Shown in pieces: positions 1 through 5,713 of a DNA stretch of 8,174 nucleotides. Under the pieces are notes generated by a model. It was not told the DNA's origin, searched no databases, and was given only the letters and a program-made list of their open reading frames with translations. The translations under genes were made by a program, and so were the position numbers. Numbering within the stretch: the stretch's first letter is position 1; each line of letters starts with the position of its first letter. This DNA comes from Nitrospinota bacterium (lineage in GTDB: Bacteria > UBA8248), in contig JAPYQX010000118.1 of the NCBI GenBank assembly GCA_029937135.1, positions 1 to 8,174 on the forward strand, given 5' to 3'.

Positions 1-165
1 AGGTGGGGGATGGAAATCTTCGGCGGGGCGGGCATCATGCAGGAGGCCCCGATGGAGAAATATCTCCGCGACGCGAGCACGTTTCTTCACTCGGACGGAA
101 CGAATCAGATCCTGCGCCTTCGGATCGCCAAGGCGTATGCCGACGGCACAGCCTCAACCTTTTAG
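1..165 (+). CDS. acyl-CoA dehydrogenase, C-terminal fragment (5' end outside window)
   Basis: The frame is open from base 1 to the TAG at 163-165 and encodes the last 54 residues of an acyl-CoA dehydrogenase-family flavoenzyme. The tail reads as the family's C-terminal helical domain: a GGAG turn (FGGAGIMQEAPMEKYLRDA), where the family has the FAD-contacting H/F-GG-G segment followed by the Y-x-RDA motif, then SDGTNQI, which aligns with the EGT(S/N)EI motif of short- and medium-chain enzymes. The catalytic Glu of that motif (Glu376 in MCAD) is Asp here. Several acyl-CoA dehydrogenase subfamilies place the base elsewhere or differ at this site, so activity cannot be judged from the tail. The stop is 15 nt before the quinone reductase gene, so the two are probably cotranscribed. 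The substrate is unknown. The family call is secure but the subfamily is not. Confidence 0.85.
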   Translation, partial: RWGMEIFGGAGIMQEAPMEKYLRDASTFLHSDGTNQILRLRIAKAYADGTASTF

Positions 166-180
166 CGGAAGGAGAAATAG

Positions 181-1164
181 ATGAAAGCTGCTTGGTATGA
201 AAAACACGGCCTCGCCAGCGAGGTAATTCAGGTGGGAGAGCTGGACACCCCGGAGGCGGGCGAGGGCGAGGTCCGCGTTCGCCTTTCGGCCTCGGGAGTG
301 AATCCATCCGACTCGAAGGGTCGGCTCGGTTCCCGGCCGGTAAAATGGCCCTTCATCGTCCCTCACAGCGACGGCGCCGGTGTGATCGACCAGGCGGGGC
401 CGGGCGTTGACGCCTCACGGGTCGGCGAGCGGGTGTGGGTTTTTAACGGGCAGTGGGAGCGCCCCCTCGGAACGGCGGCCGAGTATATAGCGCTGCCCGC
501 CGATACGGCGATCACTCTTCCCGATTCGGTGAGCTTCGCCGAGGGGGCCTGCCTCGGGATACCGGCGATGACGGCTCACCGGGCTTTGCTTGGAGACGGC
601 CCCGTGGCGGGAATGACCGTTCTCGTGACGGGCGCCGCCGGGGCGGTTGGAAATTATGGCGTTCAACTCGCCAAATGGGCCGGCGCGGCCACCGTAATCG
701 GAACGGTCAGCTCCGAGGAGAAGGCCGAGGCCGCCCGGCGGGCCGGCGCGGATCACATCGTCAACTACCGCACTGAAAACGCCGCCGAGCGCATCATGGA
801 ACTCACGGACGGAAAAGGGGTGGACCGGATCGTCGAGGTCGATCTGGGGGAGAACATGCTCGTTACGTCGAGTGTGATAAAAAATAACGGAACCGTCGCC
901 GCCTACGCTTCGATGCGCACGCCCCAGCCGGTATTTCCTCATTACGATTTGATGCGGAACAACGTGAATGTCCGGCTGGTTTTCGTCTACACAATGCCGG
1001 ATGAAGCGAAACGAAGCGCTTGCGGAGATGTTGTCCGTGCATGCGAGGAAGGGCGGCTGTCCCATCCCGTCGGGCCAAAATTCAGTCTCGACGATGTGGC
1101 GGGGGCGCATGAGATTACCGAGAGTGGAAATTATATCGGAAACGTCGTCGTCGAAATCGAATGA
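181..1164 (+). CDS. zinc-independent NADPH:quinone reductase-like MDR oxidoreductase
   Basis: This encodes a 327-residue protein of the medium-chain dehydrogenase/reductase superfamily, quinone oxidoreductase (QOR) branch, expected to be a cytosolic NADPH-dependent reductase of quinones or enones. The N-terminal GroES-like domain covers about residues 1-130, with ASGVNPSD (37-44) where alcohol dehydrogenases carry the catalytic-zinc Cys, PHSDGAG (61-67) and GERVW (82-86). The Rossmann nucleotide-binding motif GAAGAVG is at 151-157, and GKGVDRIVEV is at 211-220. The cysteine clusters for catalytic and structural zinc are absent, which is typical of QORs, and the length is normal for the family (about 320-335). 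The ATG at 181 has an AAGGAG site at 170-175 with good spacing. The gene follows the acyl-CoA dehydrogenase tail by 15 nt, suggesting an operon. The physiological substrate cannot be read from the sequence. Confidence 0.9.
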   Translation: MKAAWYEKHGLASEVIQVGELDTPEAGEGEVRVRLSASGVNPSDSKGRLGSRPVKWPFIVPHSDGAGVIDQAGPGVDASRVGERVWVFNGQWERPLGTAAEYIALPADTAITLPDSVSFAEGACLGIPAMTAHRALLGDGPVAGMTVLVTGAAGAVGNYGVQLAKWAGAATVIGTVSSEEKAEAARRAGADHIVNYRTENAAERIMELTDGKGVDRIVEVDLGENMLVTSSVIKNNGTVAAYASMRTPQPVFPHYDLMRNNVNVRLVFVYTMPDEAKRSACGDVVRACEEGRLSHPVGPKFSLDDVAGAHEITESGNYIGNVVVEIE

Positions 1165-1170
1165 GGGGCG

Positions 1171-1404
1171 CTACCTCAGCGCTTCTTTGATTCCTTCGCG
1201 GAAATTTTCGAGGTCGATGGGTTTGGTGATGAATCTGCACGTCCCCAGTTCGAGGCAGCGTTCGCGATCTTCCTTCATTGCCTGGGCGGTGACGGCCAGT
1301 ACCGGAATTTCGCGGGCTTCGGCGGCGGATTTCGCGGGTCCCGGCCCCGGCACGCGGATAGCCACCTCGTATTTCTTGATGATGGTGCCTGAGCATCCGC
1401 TATG
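1171..1404 (-). pseudogene. response-regulator receiver domain remnant (C-terminal half)
   Basis: On the minus strand, 1171-1365 encodes a segment with clear receiver-domain (REC) landmarks: EIPVLAVTA (strand 4 with the conserved Thr), QAMKEDRERCLELG (helix 4), FITKPI (strand 5 with the conserved Lys-Pro) and LENFREGIKEALR (helix 5), ending at TAG 1173-1171. The N-terminal half, with the acidic pocket and phospho-accepting Asp, is not present in the same frame. The only possible start is a GTG at 1365 with no convincing ribosome site, and reading upstream gives a Cys/Ser-rich, unfamily-like sequence. A possible relic of the phosphosite region (DAQAP, minus strand about 1397-1383) lies in another frame, and one lost base near 1383 would join it to KKYEVAIRV, which resembles the usual MDGYEVARRI stretch. 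The relic's stop lies 6 bases beyond the stop of the convergent quinone reductase gene. I read it as a decayed response regulator or hybrid-kinase receiver. The DAQAP link is tentative. Confidence 0.7.
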
Positions 1405-1681
1405 AGAACCGCGATAGCAACGAGGACAAAAAGACCTGCCCGTGATTTTGTTCGCGCTGCGGCTACTGGATGGGTATTCATCCTCCCTTTATACACTCCG
1501 CGGGCCTCTCGCGGCGAGGAGAGATTTCGGCCGGGCGAGCGGGGCAAACAGCCGCCAAAAACAATGTTAATATTCACGGTGCCTTTGATGAATTTTTCCG
1601 GGCCGCCGGCATTGGCTGCCTCCGAACAACTGGCCGGGCCGCTGACAGGCGGCCTCCCAATAAAAAGAAGGACCTGGATTC
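1405..1681. other. non-coding gap upstream of the 3-hydroxyacid dehydrogenase gene
   Basis: There is no family-like protein, tRNA or rRNA here on either strand. Short open frames exist in several phases but have no recognisable domain and irregular codon use. The stretch around 1553-1600 is more AT-rich than its surroundings and contains TAATAT at 1568-1573, a possible -10 element, but no good -35 at the right distance (CAAACA at 1545-1550 is poor). A promoter for the downstream gene must lie somewhere here, because the preceding intact gene ends 500 nt upstream and the relic between runs the other way. I could not place it with confidence. No clear intrinsic terminator was found between the quinone reductase stop and this gap. 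Confidence 0.4.
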
Positions 1682-2584
1682 ATGCCTGAGACCAGAGTCG
1701 GTTTCATAGGACTTGGCCTGATGGGGCGGCCCATGGCCCGGCGGTTGATGGCCGCCGGTTATCCTACAGCCGTGGCCAACCGGAGCCGCCCGGCCGTTGA
1801 AGCGCTTGCCGCCGAGGGGGCGACCCCATGCAAAAGCCCGGCCGAGGTGGCGGACCGATCAGACGTGGTATTCGCAATGCTCCCCGACGCGCCCCAGGTC
1901 GAGGAAGTTGTTTTCGGCCCGGACGGCCTCGCCGCCTCGATGCGCGAGGGAAGCGTCTTGATCGACTCGACGAGCAACAGCCCCCCGAGCGCCGAGAAGG
2001 TGGCGGCGGCTCTCGCCGAACGGAGGGTGGAGATGCTCGATGCGCCTGTCTCGGGTGCTCCCGAAGGAGCCGAGCAGGGAACCCTCGCCATCATGGCGGG
2101 TGGTCCGAAGGCGACTTTCGAGCGTTGCCGGCCCCTTCTCGAAATACTGGGTCAAAAGGTGGTTCATGTGGGCGAGCCGCCCGGCTCGGGTTGCGTGGCG
2201 AAGCTCGCCAACCAGATTCTGGTGGGCCTCACCTTTCTCGGGGTGGGCGAGGCGCTGGTCTTCGGCGCGAAGGCCGGTCTCGACCCGGCGGCGCTCGTCG
2301 AGGCGATGGGGGCCGGGCTGGCGCGGTGCGGCGCGCTTGAGGTGAAGGCGCCGAAAATCCTCTCCGGCGATTTCTCACCCGGCGGCAAGGTGGTGAGCCA
2401 CACCAAGGACCTTCGGTACGCGTTGGAAAAAGCGCTTGAGCTCAATGTTCCCCTTCCGGGAACCGCGCTCGTGGCACAGATGTTCAGCGAGCTTCGGGCC
2501 TCGGGCGAGGGCGAGCTCGATCACATCGCCATCGTTCGCACTCTCGAGCGCATGGCCGGGGTCGAGGCGAGGGCGAAGAAATAG
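1682..2584 (+). CDS. 3-hydroxyisobutyrate dehydrogenase family NAD(P)-dependent oxidoreductase
   Basis: This encodes 300 residues, the usual length for the beta-hydroxyacid dehydrogenase family (3-hydroxyisobutyrate, tartronate semialdehyde and glyoxylate/succinic semialdehyde reductases). These enzymes oxidise or reduce a 3-hydroxy acid and its semialdehyde with NAD(P) in the cytosol. The Rossmann motif GFIGLGLMG is at residues 7-15, and the substrate-binding signature DAPVSGAPEGAEQGTLAIMA is at 120-139. The catalytic Lys174 and nearby Asn177 sit in GSGCVAKLANQ (168-178), followed by the all-helical dimerisation domain. The ATG at 1682 is preceded by AGAAGGA (1666-1672) at suitable spacing. 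After residue V30, the cofactor loop NRSRPAVE (33-40) carries Arg rather than an acidic residue, which would favour NADPH. This is inference. In the valine pathway the enzyme would follow an acyl-CoA dehydrogenase and hydratase like those at 3830-5514, but the family is too broad to name the substrate. Confidence 0.9.
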   Translation: MPETRVGFIGLGLMGRPMARRLMAAGYPTAVANRSRPAVEALAAEGATPCKSPAEVADRSDVVFAMLPDAPQVEEVVFGPDGLAASMREGSVLIDSTSNSPPSAEKVAAALAERRVEMLDAPVSGAPEGAEQGTLAIMAGGPKATFERCRPLLEILGQKVVHVGEPPGSGCVAKLANQILVGLTFLGVGEALVFGAKAGLDPAALVEAMGAGLARCGALEVKAPKILSGDFSPGGKVVSHTKDLRYALEKALELNVPLPGTALVAQMFSELRASGEGELDHIAIVRTLERMAGVEARAKK

Positions 2585-2659
2585 GGAAGCGTAGAAGTGA
2601 GGATGAAGGCGCGAGATCGATATATTTTATCCGTTTTGCAATGCCGAAGGAGTCTTCCA

Positions 2660-3007
2660 TTGAAAGTCGAACCCGTACTGGCAAAACTGAACGCGCTCCG
2701 GCAGGACACCAAGGGTGAGGGCGGCGTGGAAGAAAAGGCCATCTACCACGGTTTTTGCTTCATTTCGTATGAGGTGGGACCGTTCACCGGGTTTGTCGAG
2801 GAGGGGGCCGCGCCCTCGGATCGAAAAGGGACCGAGGCGGGGCCGGGCGCGCGGAAACTGCTCGAAGTGATCGAGGAACTGCGCGAGGATGTTTCGGACG
2901 ACGAAGCGAATATGGAGTTCATCGCTCTCGATAAGGCGGCGGTTTTTATTGCCGCCGCGCTCGGCGATTTTCAGCACTACCTCGACGAGGCCGGAGCGGA
3001 TATCTAG
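2660..3007 (+). CDS. uncharacterised small acidic protein (probable TTG start)
   Basis: I do not recognise the family. From the proposed TTG start it is a soluble, acidic protein of 115 residues with no signal peptide, membrane segment or metal-binding cysteine cluster. The middle (FCFISYEVGPFTGFVEEG) looks like beta strands, and the C-terminal half looks helical and charged (ARKLLEVIEELREDVSDDEA, then AAVFIAAALGDFQHYLDEAG). The frame is open back to GTG 2597 and ATG 2603 (136 or 134 residues). I prefer TTG 2660 because AAGGAG lies at 2647-2652, 7 nt before it, and because the 16 codons just upstream (2612-2659) end in G or C only four times, unlike the rest of the gene. It lies between the 3-hydroxyacid dehydrogenase and YceI genes on the same strand, probably cotranscribed with at least the latter (33-nt gap). 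No function is assigned. Confidence 0.7.
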   Translation: MKVEPVLAKLNALRQDTKGEGGVEEKAIYHGFCFISYEVGPFTGFVEEGAAPSDRKGTEAGPGARKLLEVIEELREDVSDDEANMEFIALDKAAVFIAAALGDFQHYLDEAGADI

Positions 3008-3040
3008 GCCAATCGATTTTTGTTCAAGGAGACGGTCGCG

Positions 3041-3721
3041 ATGCGGGCGATTGGGAAATCACTGGTGGCGGGCGAGGCCGCCCTGATGTGTTTCTTGATC
3101 GCGCTCTCCGTCGCTTCCACGGAAAAAACCGCCTCCGGGGTCCCGGCGGCGAAGCCCGCTTCCGGAGTCAAAGCCCCGGTCCTCTACCGCTACCTCATCG
3201 ACAGTCGAAAGAGCCGGGTGTCGTTCACCTTCAGGGGAGTGCTCATTCCCTACGACGGGCATTTCGGTGTTTTGGAGGGAGAGTTGTTCCTGGGGTCGGG
3301 AAAGTCGTTTCACGGCGCGTCGGGCGGGTTCTCGATCAAGTCGGCCTCGGTGAAGTCGAAAAGGCCCGAGCACAGGAGAATGCTCTACGGGGATGTGCTA
3401 GAGGCGGAGGAGTATCCCGACATCGATTTTCGCGTCACCTCGGTGGAGCCCGACGGCGAATCCGTGGACGCGGGCCCCGGGCGGAGGGAGAAGGATTGGC
3501 GGCTGCGCGGACGGGGGGTTTTGGAAATGCACGGCACCCGGCGGGCGTTTCCCCTCTCGTTCCGGCTTACCGATACCGGGACGAATCTCTACATCCGGGG
3601 GAAAGGGTCCATCAGCCTTTCCGATTTCGGGATGTCCCGGCCCAAGATTCTCCTCCTCGTTCCGGGTGGGGACAGGGTGAAAATAGCCATCCGCCTCGTT
3701 GCCTCGCCCGCGCCCCGCTAA
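3041..3721 (+). CDS. YceI family periplasmic protein
   Basis: This encodes a 226-residue exported protein with a YceI-like domain, an extended lipocalin-like antiparallel beta barrel that in studied members binds polyisoprenoid or other amphiphilic lipids in the periplasm. Family landmarks occur in order: YLIDSRKSRVSFTFRGVLIP (51-70), DGHFGVLEGEL (72-82), SIKSASVKSK (98-107), the conserved LEAEEYPDIDFRVTSVEP (120-137), LRGRGVLEMHGTRRAFPLSF (155-174) and the closing SLSDFGMSR...DRVKIAIRLVA. The first 26 residues form a Sec-type signal (basic n-region, then LMCFLIALSVAS), although Glu12 near the core is unusual. A low-complexity Ala/Pro/Ser linker follows. The ATG at 3041 has AAGGAGA at 3026-3032. 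An upstream TTG at 3020 is in frame but has no ribosome site. YceI proteins are often stress or isoprenoid-quinone related, but the role in this locus is unknown. Confidence 0.88.
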   Translation: MRAIGKSLVAGEAALMCFLIALSVASTEKTASGVPAAKPASGVKAPVLYRYLIDSRKSRVSFTFRGVLIPYDGHFGVLEGELFLGSGKSFHGASGGFSIKSASVKSKRPEHRRMLYGDVLEAEEYPDIDFRVTSVEPDGESVDAGPGRREKDWRLRGRGVLEMHGTRRAFPLSFRLTDTGTNLYIRGKGSISLSDFGMSRPKILLLVPGGDRVKIAIRLVASPAPR

Positions 3722-3829
3722 ACTGGAATCTTCGCTCCGGGTTGTCGCCGTGCAGGACAAATCCGGCTATTCTGACAAAATTGCTCATCTGGAATTAATG
3801 CCCGGCGTTCCGGGCTAAAGGGAGGCCTC
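3722..3829 (+). promoter_or_regulatory. intergenic leader with hairpin before acyl-CoA dehydrogenase
   Basis: This 108-nt gap holds a perfect small hairpin, GCCCGG-CGTT-CCGGGC at 3800-3815, ending one base before the ribosome site AAAGGGAGG (3817-3825). There is no T tract after it, so it is not a standard intrinsic terminator. It could damp ribosome access or simply be chance in GC-rich DNA. CTGACA at 3772-3777, followed 18 nt later by TAATGC (3796-3801), is a weak promoter-like pair. Nothing else was recognised. Confidence 0.3.
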
Positions 3830-4981
3830 GTGGATTTCGAATTTACGGAGATACAGCGTGACGTTCGCGCCATGATAAAGGAATTCGTTGATCGGGAGGT
3901 CCGGCCGATCGCGATGGAATACGAGCATGAAGACCGCTATCCGATGCCCATCGTAAAAAAAATGAAGGAACTGGGCATCTTCGGTTTCACCATTCCCGAA
4001 AAGTACGGTGGAAGCGGGATGGACGAGGTGTGCTACGCCATCGCGATGGAGGAGCTTTCGGTCGGGTGGATGAGCGTCGCCGGAATCCTCGGCACCCACA
4101 TGATGACGGCCTGGATGATTCTCCACTACGGCACCGAGGAGCAGAAGGACACCTACCTGCCCAAGATGGCGACGGGGGAGTGGCACTCCGGGATGGCGCT
4201 GACCGAGCCGGGCTCGGGTTCCGATGCCGCCGCCCTCCGGACCACCGCCGTCCGGGAGGAGGACCAGTGGGTTCTCAACGGCACCAAGATGTTCATCTCG
4301 AACGCCGAGAACGCCACCATGTTCACCGTATTCACCCGGACCGACCGCGAAGCCCCGAAAGCGCGGGGAATCTCCTGCATCATGGTCCACAAGGGCTCGC
4401 CGGGTTTCAAGGTGGGCCGCCACCTCAAGAAAATGGGCTACAGGGGAATCCGTACGAGCGAGCTGATATTCGAGGATGCCCGCGCCCCCATCGAAAACCT
4501 TCTGGGGGAGGAGAACAAGGGTTTTCCCATGATCATGAGCGCCCTCGAGGGCGGGCGAATCAACGTCGCCGCGAGGAGCGTGGGCCTCGCCCGGGCCGCG
4601 TTCGAGGACTCGGTGCGATATGCTCAACAGCGGGAGACCTTCGGCAAGCCCATCGCGCACCATCAGCTCATCGCCGCCAAGCTGGCCGAGATGGCCACGC
4701 GAATCGAGGCCTCGAAGCTCCTCACCTATCAGGCGGCGACAATGAAGGCGGCGGGCAAACGGTGCGACCTCGAGGCGGGGATGGCGAAATTCATGGCCTC
4801 CGAGACGGCGGAATTTTGCGCGAGCGAGGCGATACAGGTCCACGGCGGGATGGGCTATATCCAGGATCTGCCGGTCGAGCGGTATTTCCGCGATTCGAAG
4901 CTGCTCGTCGTCGGCGAGGGGTCGAACGAGATCCAGCGGCTGATCATCGCCAAGCGCCTGCTGGAGCTTTATCCGGCGTAA
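3830..4981 (+). CDS. acyl-CoA dehydrogenase
   Basis: This encodes a complete 383-residue FAD-dependent acyl-CoA dehydrogenase (short/branched-chain-like length), which introduces a 2,3-trans double bond in an acyl-CoA and passes electrons to ETF. The N-terminal helical domain covers about 1-120. The middle beta domain has the signature ALTEPGSGSD (123-132) and WVLNGTKMFISNA (147-159). The C-terminal helical domain has the FAD-contacting QQRETFGKPIAHHQLIAAK (266-284), QVHGGMGY (336-343) and VERYFRDSKL (349-358). The catalytic Glu is Glu363 in GEGSNEIQR, the position of Glu376 in MCAD, with Ser replacing the usual Thr. The start is GTG 3830, with AAAGGGAGG at 3817-3825, and the protein begins MDFEFTEIQRDVR, as expected for the family. 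The gene is followed 29 nt later by a MaoC hydratase gene, a natural next step for the enoyl-CoA product. The substrate chain is undetermined. Confidence 0.95.
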   Translation: MDFEFTEIQRDVRAMIKEFVDREVRPIAMEYEHEDRYPMPIVKKMKELGIFGFTIPEKYGGSGMDEVCYAIAMEELSVGWMSVAGILGTHMMTAWMILHYGTEEQKDTYLPKMATGEWHSGMALTEPGSGSDAAALRTTAVREEDQWVLNGTKMFISNAENATMFTVFTRTDREAPKARGISCIMVHKGSPGFKVGRHLKKMGYRGIRTSELIFEDARAPIENLLGEENKGFPMIMSALEGGRINVAARSVGLARAAFEDSVRYAQQRETFGKPIAHHQLIAAKLAEMATRIEASKLLTYQAATMKAAGKRCDLEAGMAKFMASETAEFCASEAIQVHGGMGYIQDLPVERYFRDSKLLVVGEGSNEIQRLIIAKRLLELYPA

Positions 4982-5010
4982 AAGGAAAGTTCCGCGAGGA
5001 GGGAGGTTCA

Positions 5011-5514
5011 ATGCCCGATTTTCAGATGGGCCGGTGGTATGAGGATTTTGTCGTCGGCGAGGTGATCAAGCACCGCCCCGGCCGGACGATCCTGGAGTCG
5101 GACAACACGCAATTCACGCTGTTGACCGGGAACACGCATCCGATCCACTTCGATCATCACTACGCCTCGAAGACGCAGTTCGGAAAACCGCTGGTCAACT
5201 CCACGCTCACGCTCGCGGTTGTCGCCGGGATGTCGGTGACGGACACCTCCTACCGGTCGATCGCGAATCTCGAGTGGGAGTTCATTAAAATGCCGCGTCC
5301 GGTTTTTCACGGCGACACGCTTTACGCGGAGACCGAGATTCTCGATAAGCGCGAATCCCGCTCCAAGCCCGACAGGGGGATCGTCCACATGGAGACGCGG
5401 GCCTACAATCAGCGCGGCGAGCTTGTCATGGAGTACCGCCGGAAATCCCTGGCCGCCAAGCGGGGGATGGGCGCGATTCCCGATTACGATAATATACCGC
5501 TCGACGGGGAGTAG
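5011..5514 (+). CDS. MaoC family dehydratase/hydratase (hot-dog fold)
   Basis: This encodes a 167-residue MaoC-like single hot-dog protein, the family that hydrates trans-2-enoyl-CoA (R-specific) or dehydrates 3-hydroxyacyl-CoA or methylmalyl-CoA-type substrates in the cytosol. The hydratase-2 loop is FTLLTGNTHPIHFD (35-48), followed by FGKPLVNSTLTLAVVAGMSV (57-76), the central hot-dog helix region, and then GDTLYAETEILDKRESRSKP. The catalytic pair of PhaJ-type hydratases is Asp and His spaced D-x4-H. Here His46 is kept but the Asp position is Asn41. This TGNT version appears in a MaoC subgroup I have seen elsewhere, so it is probably a subfamily trait, not damage. The ATG at 5011 has a very strong AGGAGGGAGG at 4997-5006. 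The same frame is open far upstream across the acyl-CoA dehydrogenase gene, but that part is a shadow. It probably shares a transcript with the dehydrogenase. Confidence 0.9.
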   Translation: MPDFQMGRWYEDFVVGEVIKHRPGRTILESDNTQFTLLTGNTHPIHFDHHYASKTQFGKPLVNSTLTLAVVAGMSVTDTSYRSIANLEWEFIKMPRPVFHGDTLYAETEILDKRESRSKPDRGIVHMETRAYNQRGELVMEYRRKSLAAKRGMGAIPDYDNIPLDGE

Positions 5515-5519
5515 GTTTG

Positions 5520-5547
5520 TTGCGATTTATCTCTGTAATATTATATA
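5520..5547 (+). promoter_or_regulatory. candidate sigma70-like promoter in AT-rich tract
   Basis: Just after the MaoC stop the sequence turns sharply AT-rich (about 5516-5558). TTGCGA at 5520-5525 and TATATA at 5542-5547 are 16 nt apart and could serve as -35 and -10 elements, with transcription starting near 5554. This would produce a leader of about 160 nt before the aminotransferase ATG, containing the terminator at 5662-5686. TAATAT at 5536-5541 is an alternative -10. This is inference from composition and motif fit only. Confidence 0.35.
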
Positions 5548-5661
5548 TCAATTAGTTGTATGGGTCGTGGCCGCTACGGCCGCCCTCTTTCGGTGCGGGT
5601 TGAGCGCATGTTAGGATACGCGCCTCGGAGATCCCGGGAAGTTCCAGCAGGGCGCATTATT

Positions 5662-5686
5662 CCGCCCCGGAAATCGGGGCGGTTTT
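5662..5686 (+). terminator. intrinsic terminator or attenuator before aminotransferase gene
   Basis: CCGCCCCG (5662-5669) pairs perfectly with CGGGGCGG (5675-5682) around the loop GAAAT, giving an 8-bp GC-rich stem directly followed by TTTT (5683-5686) and an AT-rich CATTATCC. This is a textbook intrinsic terminator. It lies 148 nt after the MaoC stop but only 28 nt before the aminotransferase ATG. It either ends the acyl-CoA dehydrogenase-MaoC transcript, with the next promoter squeezed into 5687-5713 or absent, or acts as an attenuator for a transcript starting near 5554. Confidence 0.8.
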
Positions 5687-5713
5687 CATTATCCCTTTGA
5701 TTGAGGAATCCGC

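Noticed and set aside
1402..1709. Plus-strand open frames of 79-95 codons before the 3-hydroxyacid dehydrogenase gene
   Set aside because: There is no convincing ribosome site or domain, the composition is mixed, and they overlap the real start at 1682. I treat the region as non-coding.
3800..3815. GCCCGG-CGTT-CCGGGC hairpin as a terminator of the YceI transcript
   Set aside because: The stem is only 6 bp and is followed by TAAAGGGAGG, the next gene's ribosome site, not a T tract.
4030..5010. N-terminal extension of the MaoC frame upstream of ATG 5011
   Set aside because: The frame is open but overlaps the dehydrogenase in another phase and reads as Arg/Gly/His-rich shadow. ATG 5011 has a very strong ribosome site and starts exactly where MaoC similarity begins.
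3815..5011. Long minus-strand open frame (398 codons) across the acyl-CoA dehydrogenase gene
   Set aside because: It is antisense to a fully convincing acyl-CoA dehydrogenase with all motifs. The translation is His/Arg/Asp-rich and domain-free, as expected for a shadow in GC-rich DNA.
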